From the NCBI RefSeq assembly GCF_024436065.1, contig NZ_JANFNS010000006.1, positions 3,031 through 67,030 on the forward strand: a stretch of 64,000 nt of DNA. The letters are read 5' to 3'. Shown one piece after another: positions 52,045-60,255 of the stretch. The position numbers were made by a program, and so were the translations under genes. Source of the DNA: Saccharibacillus sp. JS10 (lineage in GTDB: Bacteria > Bacillota > Bacilli > Paenibacillales > Paenibacillaceae). Position 1 is the stretch's first letter; every line of letters begins with the position of its first letter. The notes under the pieces were generated by a model. That model was not told the DNA's origin. It worked only from the letters and a program-made list of their open reading frames with translations, and made no database searches.

Positions 52045-53109
52045 CTAACCCAAGTTATGCTTCGACATCCATAAGACGCCGCTTTTCAACAAACGCGGCA
52101 CCCGACCTGTAATCGACGTATCCCCGATCACATTCAGACCAAAGCCCGCTTTTTGCCCCAGCGAACCGAGCATCCCTTTGAGCTTAATCGGCTTAAGCTT
52201 CGGCGTTTCGTCTTTCCAAAAAGCAAGAAGGACATGAGCGATCTGCTCGCCTTGCGATTCGGCAGCTTGGGCGCTTGGTGCAAATTCAAGACTTGCACAG
52301 TCGCCGCATACGAAGATTTCAGGATGATCCGGAACTTGCGAATATTCGTTGATCACGACGCGACCTGAGCGGTCTTTCGTCACATTGAGATTCTGCACGA
52401 CTTCAACCGGTTGAATCCCGGCTGTCCAGACTACAGCGTCAGAGTGCATCAGTTCGTCGCCGTTATAGAGAGCATCTTCTTCTACGCGGCTGATCGATAC
52501 TTTATGGCACACTTCAACGTCGTGCTTTTTGAACCAATCTTGCACGTATCTCGAAATTCGAGGTTGGTACGAAGACAGCAGGCGATCGCCACGATCCAGT
52601 AACGTGATTTTAAGATCATGGCGACTTTCGCGCAGTTCTGCTGCAAGCTCGATCCCGCTCAGGCCTCCGCCTACGATATGCACATGCGCCGAAGGTTTTA
52701 AGCTGCTGAGTTTATCGTTCGTACGGCGCGAAGCATTCAGCGATTGAATACTATACGTAAATTCTTCCGCTCCGGGTACGCCGTGATAATTATCGGTACA
52801 ACCGAGTGCGATGACGAGCTGATCGTAAGAGACGGGTTCGTCGTTTTGTAGCAATACTTGTTTGTTTTCCACATCGATTTTTTCTACCGTTCCGAAATGC
52901 TTGTTCATACGCGGATGGTCAGGGAACGAAATCCGTAGATGATGATCGGCTGCCGTACCTGCCGCAAGTGCATAATACTCTGTTTTAAGTCCCATGTAAG
53001 GCTGACGATCGATCAACGTCACATTCACGTCGGAAGGAAGCTTTTCAAGAAGTCCGTCTAGGATCGTTAGGCCACCGTAGCCTCCTCCGAGAATAACGAG
53101 ATTTTTCAT
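52045..53109 (-). CDS. yutJ: NAD(P)/FAD-dependent oxidoreductase YutJ (NDH-2-like)
   Basis: 354 residues. FAD-binding turn VILGGGYGGLTILDGLLEKL at the start, NADH-binding turn HIVGGGLSGIELAAELRE near residue 145, and FVCGDCASLEF (second FAD contact) near residue 272. The type II NADH dehydrogenase-like fold is complete, but the C-terminal membrane helix of true NDH-2 is short. It faces yuzB as in Bacillus. Ribosome site AAGGAGAA upstream. Confidence 0.9.
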   Translation of the reverse strand: MKNLVILGGGYGGLTILDGLLEKLPSDVNVTLIDRQPYMGLKTEYYALAAGTAADHHLRISFPDHPRMNKHFGTVEKIDVENKQVLLQNDEPVSYDQLVIALGCTDNYHGVPGAEEFTYSIQSLNASRRTNDKLSSLKPSAHVHIVGGGLSGIELAAELRESRHDLKITLLDRGDRLLSSYQPRISRYVQDWFKKHDVEVCHKVSISRVEEDALYNGDELMHSDAVVWTAGIQPVEVVQNLNVTKDRSGRVVINEYSQVPDHPEIFVCGDCASLEFAPSAQAAESQGEQIAHVLLAFWKDETPKLKPIKLKGMLGSLGQKAGFGLNVIGDTSITGRVPRLLKSGVLWMSKHNLG

Positions 53110-53153
53110 TTGCAGTTCTCCTTGTGAGTGGAATGGTAGAGTGAAACAAGCCG

Positions 53154-54260
53154 TTACTCGTAAACTTCGATCTCGTTGTAGAACGTATCGCGTTCTACCG
53201 GAGTGCGACCTGCTCCTTTGATCAGCCAGATCAACTCTTTGCGTGTCAATCCTTCCGGCGTAACCGCACCAGCCGCGTGACTGATCCGTTCTTTGACAAT
53301 CGTACCGTGAGCATCGGATGCTCCGAATGTCAAAGCCATTTGCGTCAACTGTGTACCGATGTTAATAAAGTAAGCTTTAATATGATCGATGTTGTCGAGC
53401 ATCAAACGGCTGATCGCGATCGTTTTCAAATCTTCGTAAGCCGAGTTACGGCGCATAATGCTAGCATTGCGGCTTTTTGGCTGCATGGAAAGCGGGATAA
53501 AGACCATGAATCCGTTTGTTTCGTCTTGAAGCTCGCGGATTTGAATCATATGGTTGATGCGGTCTTCGTGGCTTTCGATCGAACCGTACAGCATCGTGGT
53601 GTGGGTGCGCATACCGAGTTTGTGAGCGGTACGGTGTACTTCCAGATAACGGTCTACATTGGCTTTGTTAACGCGCATTTTTTGACGATATTCGTCGGAC
53701 AAGATTTCCGCGCCGCCGCCTGTCAGCGATTGAAGCCCTGCAGCTTGCAAAGCTTTCAGCACTTCTTCGATTGACAGACCGCTGATACGCGTGAAGAAAT
53801 CGATTTCTGCTGCGGTATAAGCTTTGATCGTCACTTCCGGGAAGTGTTTGTTCAAAGCCGCAAGAGAATCTACATAATATTGGAACGGTACATGGTTATT
53901 GTGACCGCCTACGATATGGAACTCGCGTACGCCCGGCGTAATATTTTCTTCGACGTAACGAACCATTTCTTCGCCGCTCAGCGTGTACGATCCTTCTTCG
54001 CCTTGGTCTTTACGGAAGTTGCAGAACGCACAATGCGCTTCGCAAACGTTGGTAAAGTACAGACTCATATTTTCGATAAAGTAGACTTTTTTACCGTTTT
54101 TACGCAGGTTGGCTTCGTTCGCCAATTGTCCGATCGTCAAAATATCTTCGCTCTGATATAAATAAACGCCGTCTTCCAAGCTCAAACGTTGACCGTTATG
54201 AACCTTTTCTGCGATTTCCGCCATACGTTTATCCATAGTTGGATTAATAATTGTGGACAT
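53154..54260 (-). CDS. mqnE: Aminodeoxyfutalosine synthase MqnE (radical SAM)
   Basis: 368 residues from ATG 54260, nine bases after GGAGG; the frame runs on to 54347 without a site. The radical SAM cluster motif CEAHCAFCNFRKD (CxxxCxxC) is near residue 80, followed by VGGHNNHVPF and SLTGGGAEILSDEYR, the MqnE/MqnC/CofH pattern. MqnE makes aminodeoxyfutalosine in the alternative (futalosine) menaquinone route. No other mqn gene is in the window. It could be confused with MqnC, but length and the GGGAE region favour MqnE. Confidence 0.88.
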   Translation of the reverse strand: MSTIINPTMDKRMAEIAEKVHNGQRLSLEDGVYLYQSEDILTIGQLANEANLRKNGKKVYFIENMSLYFTNVCEAHCAFCNFRKDQGEEGSYTLSGEEMVRYVEENITPGVREFHIVGGHNNHVPFQYYVDSLAALNKHFPEVTIKAYTAAEIDFFTRISGLSIEEVLKALQAAGLQSLTGGGAEILSDEYRQKMRVNKANVDRYLEVHRTAHKLGMRTHTTMLYGSIESHEDRINHMIQIRELQDETNGFMVFIPLSMQPKSRNASIMRRNSAYEDLKTIAISRLMLDNIDHIKAYFINIGTQLTQMALTFGASDAHGTIVKERISHAAGAVTPEGLTRKELIWLIKGAGRTPVERDTFYNEIEVYE

Positions 54261-54654
54261 AAATAAGAACCTCCTTGTAGATCCCGAGCATGAAGCGAGA
54301 AGCTCCGAACGGGCAGACCGGATTAAACCGGAAAAATGGGCAAGCAAAAAAACAAAGCCGCATATCGCGGCGCTATCTTAGCGAGAACGACTAAACGTTT
54401 CGCACAAGGTGTGAAAAAAATTACATCGAGTAGCCTAAGCAAACTACAGCTGTACCTATTTATAAGGTCAAAACGTAGAAGTTGAAAACCTAGGCACGCT
54501 TTTTTTGTCGAAATTCCGAAAATTTAAAACATCATTCTCTTTCATTATAAACCTACTCGTTGAACGGAGCAATATCAGTTTGATATGTAAATATAACCAT
54601 AAAGTTAAAATCGTATTCAAAACTCGTTTAGGTGTAAGAAGTACGCTTAAATGC
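54261..54654. other. Divergent intergenic region between mqnE and the IscA-type gene
   Basis: About 390 bp without a gene. It contains two short adjacent hairpins, GCCGCATATCGCGGC (54357-54371) and CGCTATCTTAGCG (54371-54383), in the probable leader of mqnE. The remainder is AT-rich, and I see no riboswitch or other known element. Confidence 0.5.
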
Positions 54655-54683
54655 TTGAGTCGTTGGAAAGAGAGGCGTATAAT
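54655..54683 (+). promoter_or_regulatory. SigA-type promoter of the IscA-type gene
   Basis: TTGAGT, 17-bp spacer, TATAAT, 31 bases before the gene; a near-consensus promoter. Confidence 0.82.
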
Positions 54684-54714
54684 GAAGAAAGATAAGCGTA
54701 AAGGAGGAAAAACC

Positions 54715-55077
54715 ATGATTGAAATCACGGAAGCTGCTTCTTCACGGATTAAAAACATGTTAGAGCAGCAAGAAACGCCGGGAATGTTTCTTCGACTAGG
54801 TGTAGCTAGCGGCGGTTGTAGCGGTTTTTCATACGCGATGGGCTTTGATAATGAAGAGTCCGATGCGGACGACGTATATATGAATGTAGAAGATATCAAG
54901 GTTGTTGTAGCGAAAGACGATCTGAAGTATCTGAACGGTTTGCAAGTGGACTTTGAAGAATCCGGTATGAGCGGAGGCTTTACCATTTTCAATCCGAATG
55001 CAGTAGCCACTTGTGGTTGTGGATCTTCGTTCCGAACTCGGGAAGAAGACGAAGTGTTAGCGCAACCTTGCGACTGA
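54715..55077 (+). CDS. IscA/ErpA/HesB family iron-sulphur carrier
   Basis: 120 residues from ATG 54715 with AAGGAGG eight bases upstream; the frame extends back to 54505 across the promoter. The A-type carrier cysteines are in VASGGCSGFSYAMGF near residue 36 and ATCGCGSSF near residue 100. It passes Fe-S clusters to target proteins. It continues about ten residues past the CGCG motif with an acidic end. Confidence 0.93.
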   Translation: MIEITEAASSRIKNMLEQQETPGMFLRLGVASGGCSGFSYAMGFDNEESDADDVYMNVEDIKVVVAKDDLKYLNGLQVDFEESGMSGGFTIFNPNAVATCGCGSSFRTREEDEVLAQPCD

Positions 55078-55087
55078 TCGAATGTAC

Positions 55088-55132
55088 AAGGCTTTCGGCT
55101 TGGATAGCATTTCCGGGCTGAAAGCTTTTTTT
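55088..55132 (+). terminator. Terminator after the IscA-type gene
   Basis: GCTTTCGGC/GCTGAAAGC stem (one G-U pair), a 20-base loop, then TTTTTTT. Confidence 0.8.
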
Positions 55133-55182
55133 ATCGGATAAGCTTGCTGGGTTTCAGTTGATGATCTGAGGAGGAGTCACGT

Positions 55183-56100
55183 ATGAAGTCGGTTTCCGTA
55201 GAAAATGTGGTCAAAGCACTCAAGTTAGAAGTTTTATCGGGAGCCGATCGGCTTGACCGTGAAATCACTCGTTCCAAAGCGCATCGCCCGGGGCTTGAGT
55301 TTGTCGGTTATTTTGATTATTTTCCGATGAATCGGGTGCAGGTGTTAGGGCGTAAAGAAATTACGTATCTCCTTCAACAAACTGTGGAAGAACGCAGATT
55401 ACATATCGGCAATATCGTGAAATACCATCCGCCTTGTTTTATCGTAACCACGGGGCAACAAGAAATTCCGTTTCTTGAAATGTACTGCGAGCAAGAAGGA
55501 ATTCCGCTGCTGCGTACTGCTGATAAAACTACCGAGTTTTTGACGAAGCTGGACGGTTATTTGTTAAAAGCTTTGGCTCCGGAAATGTCGATTCACGGCG
55601 TATGTATCAACGTATCGGGGATCGGCGTGTTACTGCGCGGGCGTTCGGGGATCGGCAAAAGCGAAACGGCGCATACGCTGATCGGACGCGGGCATCGGTT
55701 TGTCGCGGACGACGTGGTTGTTCTAAAAAAGCTAGGTCCTTCTACGTTATTGGGGACTCATAATACGATTACTCGCGAATTTTTGGCGCTGCGGAGTATC
55801 GGTCTGATTAATGTGGTGCGGCAGTATGGACGGACGGCTTTCCAAGACGAGACGCGTATTGTTCTGGATATCGAATTGACGCCGTGGGATGACAAAGCGC
55901 TCAATAACGATCTGGAAGTCGCGGATCAGTTTACCGAATATCTCGGGGTGAAGATTCCGCATATCGAAATTCAGCTTCAACCGGGACGCGATACGTCGGG
56001 CTTGATCGAAGCGGCAGCGAATAATTGGTATTTGAAGCAGCTTGGGTATAGTGCGGCGGAGGAGTTTATGGGGAGGCTGGAAGAGGAGATGCCGGAGTAG
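55183..56100 (+). CDS. hprK: HPr kinase/phosphorylase
   Basis: 305 residues. N-terminal domain of about 130 residues, then the kinase domain with Walker A GRSGIGKSE (residues about 153-161), catalytic His in the RGHRFVADDVV region and the HprK signature LEVADQFTEYLGVKIPHIEIQLQPGRD in the C-terminal third, close to the usual IPVRPGRN type. It phosphorylates HPr at Ser46 and controls carbon catabolite repression. GAGGAGG precedes the start. The usual partner lgt does not follow here; a palindromic element and a toxin-antitoxin locus do. Confidence 0.95.
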   Translation: MKSVSVENVVKALKLEVLSGADRLDREITRSKAHRPGLEFVGYFDYFPMNRVQVLGRKEITYLLQQTVEERRLHIGNIVKYHPPCFIVTTGQQEIPFLEMYCEQEGIPLLRTADKTTEFLTKLDGYLLKALAPEMSIHGVCINVSGIGVLLRGRSGIGKSETAHTLIGRGHRFVADDVVVLKKLGPSTLLGTHNTITREFLALRSIGLINVVRQYGRTAFQDETRIVLDIELTPWDDKALNNDLEVADQFTEYLGVKIPHIEIQLQPGRDTSGLIEAAANNWYLKQLGYSAAEEFMGRLEEEMPE

Positions 56101-56137
56101 GCTGGAGCTGAAATGGGCGGGCTGGACGCTGGAGGGG

Positions 56138-56232
56138 AGCGGGAGCGGGAGGATTCTGCCTGGGCGCTCGGACTCGTTTTCCTACGGAAAGCCGAAAGTC
56201 GCTTCCATGCAGAATCCTCCCGCTCGCGGCAC
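56138..56232 (-). repeat. Nested palindromic element, copy 4 (reverse orientation)
   Basis: Perfect 17-bp outer arms, GAGCGGGAGGATTCTGC (56143-56159) and its complement (56209-56225). The inner hairpin is TTTCC-TAC-GGAAA (56178-56190). Read on the minus strand it has GCGAGCGGGAGG, arm, TGGAAGCGACTTT, inner stem, similar in order to the other copies but the most diverged. It lies between convergent hprK and toxN. Confidence 0.72.
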
Positions 56233-56278
56233 GTCCTCTTCAATGTGGTAGGTTAGATTAAAAGATAAAGAACGATAA

Positions 56279-56321
56279 AAAAAGGCTGCCTTCGCGGATG
56301 CGAATAGAGCAGCTTTTTTTG
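56279..56321 (+). terminator. Terminator after hprK and element copy 4
   Basis: AAAGGCTGC/GCAGCTTTT arms with an inner TTCGC-GGAT-GCGAA hairpin, then TTTTGGG. Confidence 0.8.
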
Positions 56322-56347
56322 GGTTGGGAAGACTTATGAGCGATTAT

Positions 56348-56845
56348 TCATTTTGGAAGTTCTTTTTGATGAAAAAGAAGATATTTTTCTTCGAGAAGTT
56401 TAAAATCACAAGATAAATTCACAAAAAACTTTTCTTTTTTCTCAACTACTCTTTTATATAAACGTTCAGCTTGTTCAGTTATTTTTGTTTCATTCGATAA
56501 AATAAATTGATATTGTTTTTGGAGTAACGTCGCATACTTTTTCTCCTCATTCGCAAATATGATTTTTTCCATTTCGGTTGGCAAGACAGGAACCATATTA
56601 TTGATGTGAATGAGCCCTAATTTATCATTTTCGTTGGTACGACTATGAAGTTTGAAGATTGTATCATTTTTTTTGTACTTATCTTGAGATGTTTTGTATG
56701 AAGATAAAGGTGCAAAATAATTATGTAATCCGATACGAACAACAATACCGATATAAGCTCTTGTCCCATTGTAATTATCTTGCACTTTAGAATCGAAATT
56801 TTTTAAATAATTTACGTAGTCACTGTTCAATCTGTAAAAATTCAT
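56348..56845 (-). CDS. toxN: Type III toxin ToxN/AbiQ family endoribonuclease
   Basis: 165 residues from ATG 56845, seven bases after GGAG; the frame upstream to 56899 runs through the terminator. The protein follows the ToxN/AbiQ pattern: FYRLNSDYVNYLKNFDSKV at the start, YIGIVVRI and YFAPLSSYK (active-site region with Ser and Lys) near residues 34-52, KLGLIHINNMVPV in the middle, YQFILSNETKI and CDFKLLEEKYLLF at the end. ToxN cuts mRNA at A-rich sites and processes its own antitoxin RNA repeats, which inhibit it. Abortive phage defence is the known role. More AT-rich than its neighbours, suggesting transfer. Confidence 0.93.
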   Translation of the reverse strand: MNFYRLNSDYVNYLKNFDSKVQDNYNGTRAYIGIVVRIGLHNYFAPLSSYKTSQDKYKKNDTIFKLHSRTNENDKLGLIHINNMVPVLPTEMEKIIFANEEKKYATLLQKQYQFILSNETKITEQAERLYKRVVEKKEKFFVNLSCDFKLLEEKYLLFHQKELPK

Positions 56846-56859
56846 TGAAATTCTCCTAT

Positions 56860-56894
56860 AAAAAAAAGAGATAGCATTCAAGCTATCTCTTTTT
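56860..56894 (-). terminator. Terminator between toxI and toxN
   Basis: On the minus strand AAAGAGATAGC-TTGAAT-GCTATCTCTTT then TTTTT. Partial termination here sets the excess of antitoxin RNA over toxin mRNA, as in known ToxIN loci. Confidence 0.93.
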
Positions 56895-56997
56895 CGCACT
56901 TATGGCAGCGGGCTCCAATGTTTTCGTTCACCTTTAATGGGAGCGAGACCCCAACTATTTCGTTCGCCCTTTATGGTGGCGAAACACCAATGATTCT
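56890..56997 (-). ncRNA. toxI: ToxI antitoxin RNA, 36-nt tandem repeats
   Basis: Two complete 36-nt repeats at 56991-56956 and 56955-56920 (minus strand), and a degenerate third of about 30 nt at 56919-56890 that runs into the terminator. Shared parts are ATTGG near the start, CGC-CCAT in the middle and GGGCGAACGAAA or GGTGAACGAAAA at the end. Within repeat 1 GGTG pairs with CACC and TTCGCC with GGCGAA, which could give the pseudoknot known in ToxI. Repeat length and number resemble ToxI (36 nt) and AbiQ antitoxin (about 2.8 copies). Confidence 0.9.
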
Positions 56998-57003
56998 ATC
57001 CAA

Positions 57004-57032
57004 ATTATAACTTATTTTTAGAGATCTCTCAA
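57004..57032 (-). promoter_or_regulatory. Promoter of the toxI-toxN operon
   Basis: On the minus strand TTGAGA, 17-bp spacer, TATAAT. The start site falls just ahead of the first antitoxin repeat. Confidence 0.88.
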
Positions 57033-57045
57033 GATTTTTTGAAGA

Positions 57046-57840
57046 CTAGCCTAGCAAGGTGCGGTCGTCTGCCATTTTTTTGCCGCTTATGCGTTCGAAT
57101 TCGCTCATCAGGCGTTCGACGGTCAAGGTCTTTTTGTCGGCTTCGCCGATGTCGAGGATGATTCTGCCTTTGTCCATCATGACAAGGCGGTTGCCGAGTC
57201 GGATCGCTTGTTCCATATTATGCGTAACCATCAAAGTGGTTAAGTTCATATCGCGTACGATCTCGTCGGTTAACGACGTAATCAATTCGGCGCGAGAAGG
57301 GTCGAGCGCGGCGGTGTGCTCGTCGAGCAGCAGAATTTGAGGGCGAGTGAATGTTGCCATCAACAGACTGAGCGCTTGGCGTTCGCCGCCGGATAACAAG
57401 CCGACTTTGGCGTTTAAGCGATTTTCCAGACCGATCCCGAGGCGGCTCAGTTCGGCTTGGAAAATTTTGCGACGGGCGCTGCTGACGCCGAAAGAGAAGC
57501 CCCGGCGTTTACCTCGTAGATAAGCCATCGCCAAATTTTCTTCGATCGTCATTCGAGGTGCGGTGCCTGCCATCGGATCTTGGAAGACGCGACCGATCCA
57601 GCGGCTGCGGCGATGTTCCGGTAACGCGGTTACGGAGCGGTCGCCGATCTTGATATCGCCGGTATCCGGCTTCATGACACCCGAGATCATATTCATCAAA
57701 GTCGATTTGCCGGCGCCGTTGCTGCCGATCACCGTAACGAAATCGCCGGGATTCAATTGAAGTTCAATGCCGATCAGCGCGATCTTTTCGTCGATTGTAC
57801 CGGAGTTGAACAACTTGGATACATTAGAGACATGTAGCAT
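57046..57840 (-). CDS. ABC transporter ATPase (TrpZ-like)
   Basis: 264 residues. Walker A GSNGAGKST near residue 39, signature LSGGERQALSL, Walker B ILLLDEHTAALDP and switch VTHNM. The start overlaps the stop of the permease gene by one base. With the permease and the substrate-binding protein it forms an importer of the kind known as TrpXYZ; substrate not proven. Confidence 0.9.
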   Translation of the reverse strand: MLHVSNVSKLFNSGTIDEKIALIGIELQLNPGDFVTVIGSNGAGKSTLMNMISGVMKPDTGDIKIGDRSVTALPEHRRSRWIGRVFQDPMAGTAPRMTIEENLAMAYLRGKRRGFSFGVSSARRKIFQAELSRLGIGLENRLNAKVGLLSGGERQALSLLMATFTRPQILLLDEHTAALDPSRAELITSLTDEIVRDMNLTTLMVTHNMEQAIRLGNRLVMMDKGRIILDIGEADKKTLTVERLMSEFERISGKKMADDRTLLG

Positions 57841-58763
57841 CAGCGTTCACCTCCCGGAGTCGATTCGAACGATTTGAGTAGTTCGGCAGAACGTTTTTTA
57901 GCAGCGCTACGTTGTTTGAGTGCGCCTCGTACAGTTGGGAAGACGAGCGCCACAATGACGATGATCGCTGTAATCAGTTTCAAGTCAGAAGTCTCGAAGC
58001 CGTCGATTTGCAGCGCAAGCGAGATCACGATTCGGTATACGATCGAGCCGAGAATAACTGCCAGCGTTGCACGGAATACCGTTTTGGCACCGAACAGCGC
58101 TTCGCCGATAATAACGGAAGCGAGACCGATAACGATCATGCCGATCCCGGACGTTGCGTCAGCGAAAGACGATTGCTGCGCGATAAAAGCACCCGATAAC
58201 GCAACCAGACCATTTGAAAGGCTGATTCCGAGAATCGTCGTGTTATCGGTATTGGCACCAAAGCTACGGATCATACGTTTGTTATCGCCCGTTGCTCGCA
58301 GAGACAGACCTAAATCCGTTTTCATGAAAGCATCCAAAGCGAATTTGAAAATCAATACGACGATGATCATAAAAGGAATCGGAGGGAACGCGCTGAGTAC
58401 CGTTTTTTCACCCATGATCGATACGTTAGGCATCCCTAAAATTCGCAGATTGATCGAATAGAGCGCAATCATCATTAAAATACCGGAGAGCAGACCGTTA
58501 ATTTTACCCTTGGTATGAAGTAGCCCTGTACAAGCGCCTGCAATCATCCCTGCCGCAATAGCTGCCAAAGAAGATAACCACGGCGAGACGCCGTGCGAGA
58601 TCATCACAGCTGCGGTAGCGGCGCCTGTAGTGAAGCTTCCGTCTACCGTCAAATCGGGGAAATCAAGAATACGAAACGTGATATAAACGCCGAGCGCCAT
58701 CAAAGCGTAAAGAAGACCCAGATAAATGGCGCCGGGCAGCGAACCGACAAAGTTTTCGAACAT
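57840..58763 (-). CDS. ABC transporter permease (TrpY-like, BPD_transp_2)
   Basis: 307 residues with about eight or nine membrane helices; family features are LDFPDLTVDGSFTTGAATAA near residue 33 and MKTDLGLSLRATGDNKRMIRSFGAN, the coupling-helix region. It forms the channel of the importer. A basic cytosolic tail follows (KQRSAAKKRSAELLKSF). GGAGGCG precedes the start. Confidence 0.9.
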   Translation of the reverse strand: MFENFVGSLPGAIYLGLLYALMALGVYITFRILDFPDLTVDGSFTTGAATAAVMISHGVSPWLSSLAAIAAGMIAGACTGLLHTKGKINGLLSGILMMIALYSINLRILGMPNVSIMGEKTVLSAFPPIPFMIIVVLIFKFALDAFMKTDLGLSLRATGDNKRMIRSFGANTDNTTILGISLSNGLVALSGAFIAQQSSFADATSGIGMIVIGLASVIIGEALFGAKTVFRATLAVILGSIVYRIVISLALQIDGFETSDLKLITAIIVIVALVFPTVRGALKQRSAAKKRSAELLKSFESTPGGER

Positions 58764-58810
58764 AGATGACGCCTCCTGTAGAAGATGAAAAATGATTTTC
58801 AGTGACCGGT

Positions 58811-58853
58811 AAAAAAGAAAACGGGATGAAGCACATGCTCATCCCGTTTCTTT
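58811..58853 (-). terminator. Terminator/attenuator between the binding-protein and permease genes
   Basis: On the minus strand AAACGGGATGA/TCATCCCGTTT with a 9-base loop, then TCTTTTTT. Placed inside the operon, it would yield more binding protein than permease. Confidence 0.85.
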
Positions 58854-58880
58854 TCGCCTACTGTATCGTGTAGTTAAAGG

Positions 58881-59924
58881 TTACTGAATGATATTGTTTT
58901 CTTGATCTTTAACTTTGCTTTTCATTTCGTCGGTGACGGTGATTCCTTGAGCTTCAGCTGCTTTAAGATTCATGATCAGATCCAGTTTTTCTTGCATCGC
59001 AACCGGAAGGTCAGCAGGTTTTTTGCCGTCTTTCAAAATTTGAACCGCCATTTCGCCAGCTTGGTAGCCGTGGTCGTAGTATTTGAATCCGACCGTCGCG
59101 AACGCGCCTTTTTCTACCGTATCCCGATCGCTGGAGAAGAACGGAATTTTGTTGTCGTTCGCGATTTGGATGATGGTATCCACAGCACTGACAACGGTAT
59201 TATCGAGCGTGATATACAGCGCATCGACTTTGCCGACCAGCGATTGAGCTGCTTGCTGCACTTCGGAGGTGTTCGTTGCAGCCGCTTTGACAAGCTTGAT
59301 ACCGTGTGCGCTGAATTCTTGTTCGGCGCGATCTGCCATCACAACTGCGTTCGGTTCGCCTTCGTTCAAGACAAGACCGACCGTTTTGATATCTGGCATT
59401 TCTTCGGCGATAAAGTCTGCTAATTCTTTGATTGCTTCTGGATTTGTATCGGAAGCTCCAGTTACGTTAGCGCCCGGTTTGTCCATACTTGCTACGATTT
59501 TTGCACTGACTGGATCAGTTACAGCAGCGAATACGACCGGTGTTTCTTTGACTTGCGCCGCTACGGCTTGAGCAGAAGGTGTGGCAATCGCGAATACGAG
59601 ATCGTTTTTCGCGCCAGCAAGCTTTTGTGCGATCGATAGGTTGTTGGTTGAATCACCTTGTGCGTTATTGTAATCGAGCGTCAAATTTTCACCTTCGACG
59701 ATTCCTGCATCTTTGAGTGCAGCAACGAAACCTTCGCGCGTCGCATCCAATGACGGATGCTCAACGATTTGCGAGATCGCGACTTTGTACGTTTTGGCAT
59801 CTGTATTTGCCGCAGCGTCTCCGTCTGTAGCTCCTGTATTGCTTGAAGAAGTGCTGGAGTTGCAACCAGCTAGAGCAGCGATCGATAATGTAAGGACAAG
59901 CGGTAACCATTTCTTTTTTGACAT
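58881..59924 (-). CDS. ABC transporter substrate-binding lipoprotein (TrpX-like)
   Basis: 347 residues from ATG 59924, nine bases after AGAGGGG; the frame runs on to 60020 without a site. Signal ending LAGC (Cys near residue 20), Ser/Thr/Gly linker, then a periplasmic-binding fold of the ABC_sub_bind (PF04392) type: VAISQIVEHPSLDATREGF, AIATPSAQAVA, VTDPVSAKIVAS, PFFSSDRDTVEKGA. Members bind tryptophan or other aromatic compounds; the ligand cannot be read here. Confidence 0.92.
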   Translation of the reverse strand: MSKKKWLPLVLTLSIAALAGCNSSTSSSNTGATDGDAAANTDAKTYKVAISQIVEHPSLDATREGFVAALKDAGIVEGENLTLDYNNAQGDSTNNLSIAQKLAGAKNDLVFAIATPSAQAVAAQVKETPVVFAAVTDPVSAKIVASMDKPGANVTGASDTNPEAIKELADFIAEEMPDIKTVGLVLNEGEPNAVVMADRAEQEFSAHGIKLVKAAATNTSEVQQAAQSLVGKVDALYITLDNTVVSAVDTIIQIANDNKIPFFSSDRDTVEKGAFATVGFKYYDHGYQAGEMAVQILKDGKKPADLPVAMQEKLDLIMNLKAAEAQGITVTDEMKSKVKDQENNIIQ

Positions 59925-60061
59925 TGTGTAGAACCCCTCTCTATTCTTCTTAGATCCAATCCATACGGAGCGCGATCTGTCCATCTGGCGAAGACTACCG
60001 TGATCCGAAACAAATCGCAAAGCTTATCCCTTAGCCTTTTAATTGAAGACCGCGAAACCGC

Positions 60062-60090
60062 ATTGTAGCTTTCGTGCGAGAAAGTGACAA
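60062..60090 (-). promoter_or_regulatory. SigA-type promoter of the TrpXYZ-like operon
   Basis: On the minus strand TTGTCA, 17-bp spacer, TACAAT. The transcript has a leader of about 130 bases; no T-box or other known element is seen in it. Confidence 0.78.
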
Positions 60091-60186
60091 AGCGTGTAAT
60101 GGTGAAAAATAACCGGCGAATGTTTTCTCCTATCTTACGTTGCCCATTTACCGTCAGTCAATCCACAATTGTATCTTTTGGCAAAT

Positions 60187-60246
60187 AAAAAACGATTCGT
60201 CCTCGAAATCGATGTTGATTTCGACAAGACGAATCGTTTTTTTGTG
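60187..60246. terminator. Bidirectional terminator beside the ABC operon
   Basis: AAAAACGATTCGTC/GACGAATCGTTTTT outer arms and CGAAATC/GATTTCG inner arms, flanked by A- and T-runs. Confidence 0.92.
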
Positions 60247-60255
60247 GCTAATCGC

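Noticed and set aside
56890-56991. Short tandem repeats as a CRISPR array
   Set aside because: The 36-nt units are directly adjacent with no spacers, there is no cas gene, and the toxin gene follows; the antitoxin reading fits all parts.
57874-58461. 195-residue open frame opposite the ABC permease gene
   Set aside because: It is antisense to a clear membrane protein gene and has no ribosome site; its composition is a by-product of the permease codons.
59925-60061. T-box or other riboswitch upstream of the TrpXYZ-like operon
   Set aside because: No T-box signature, S-box or other conserved leader motif could be found in the leader on the minus strand.
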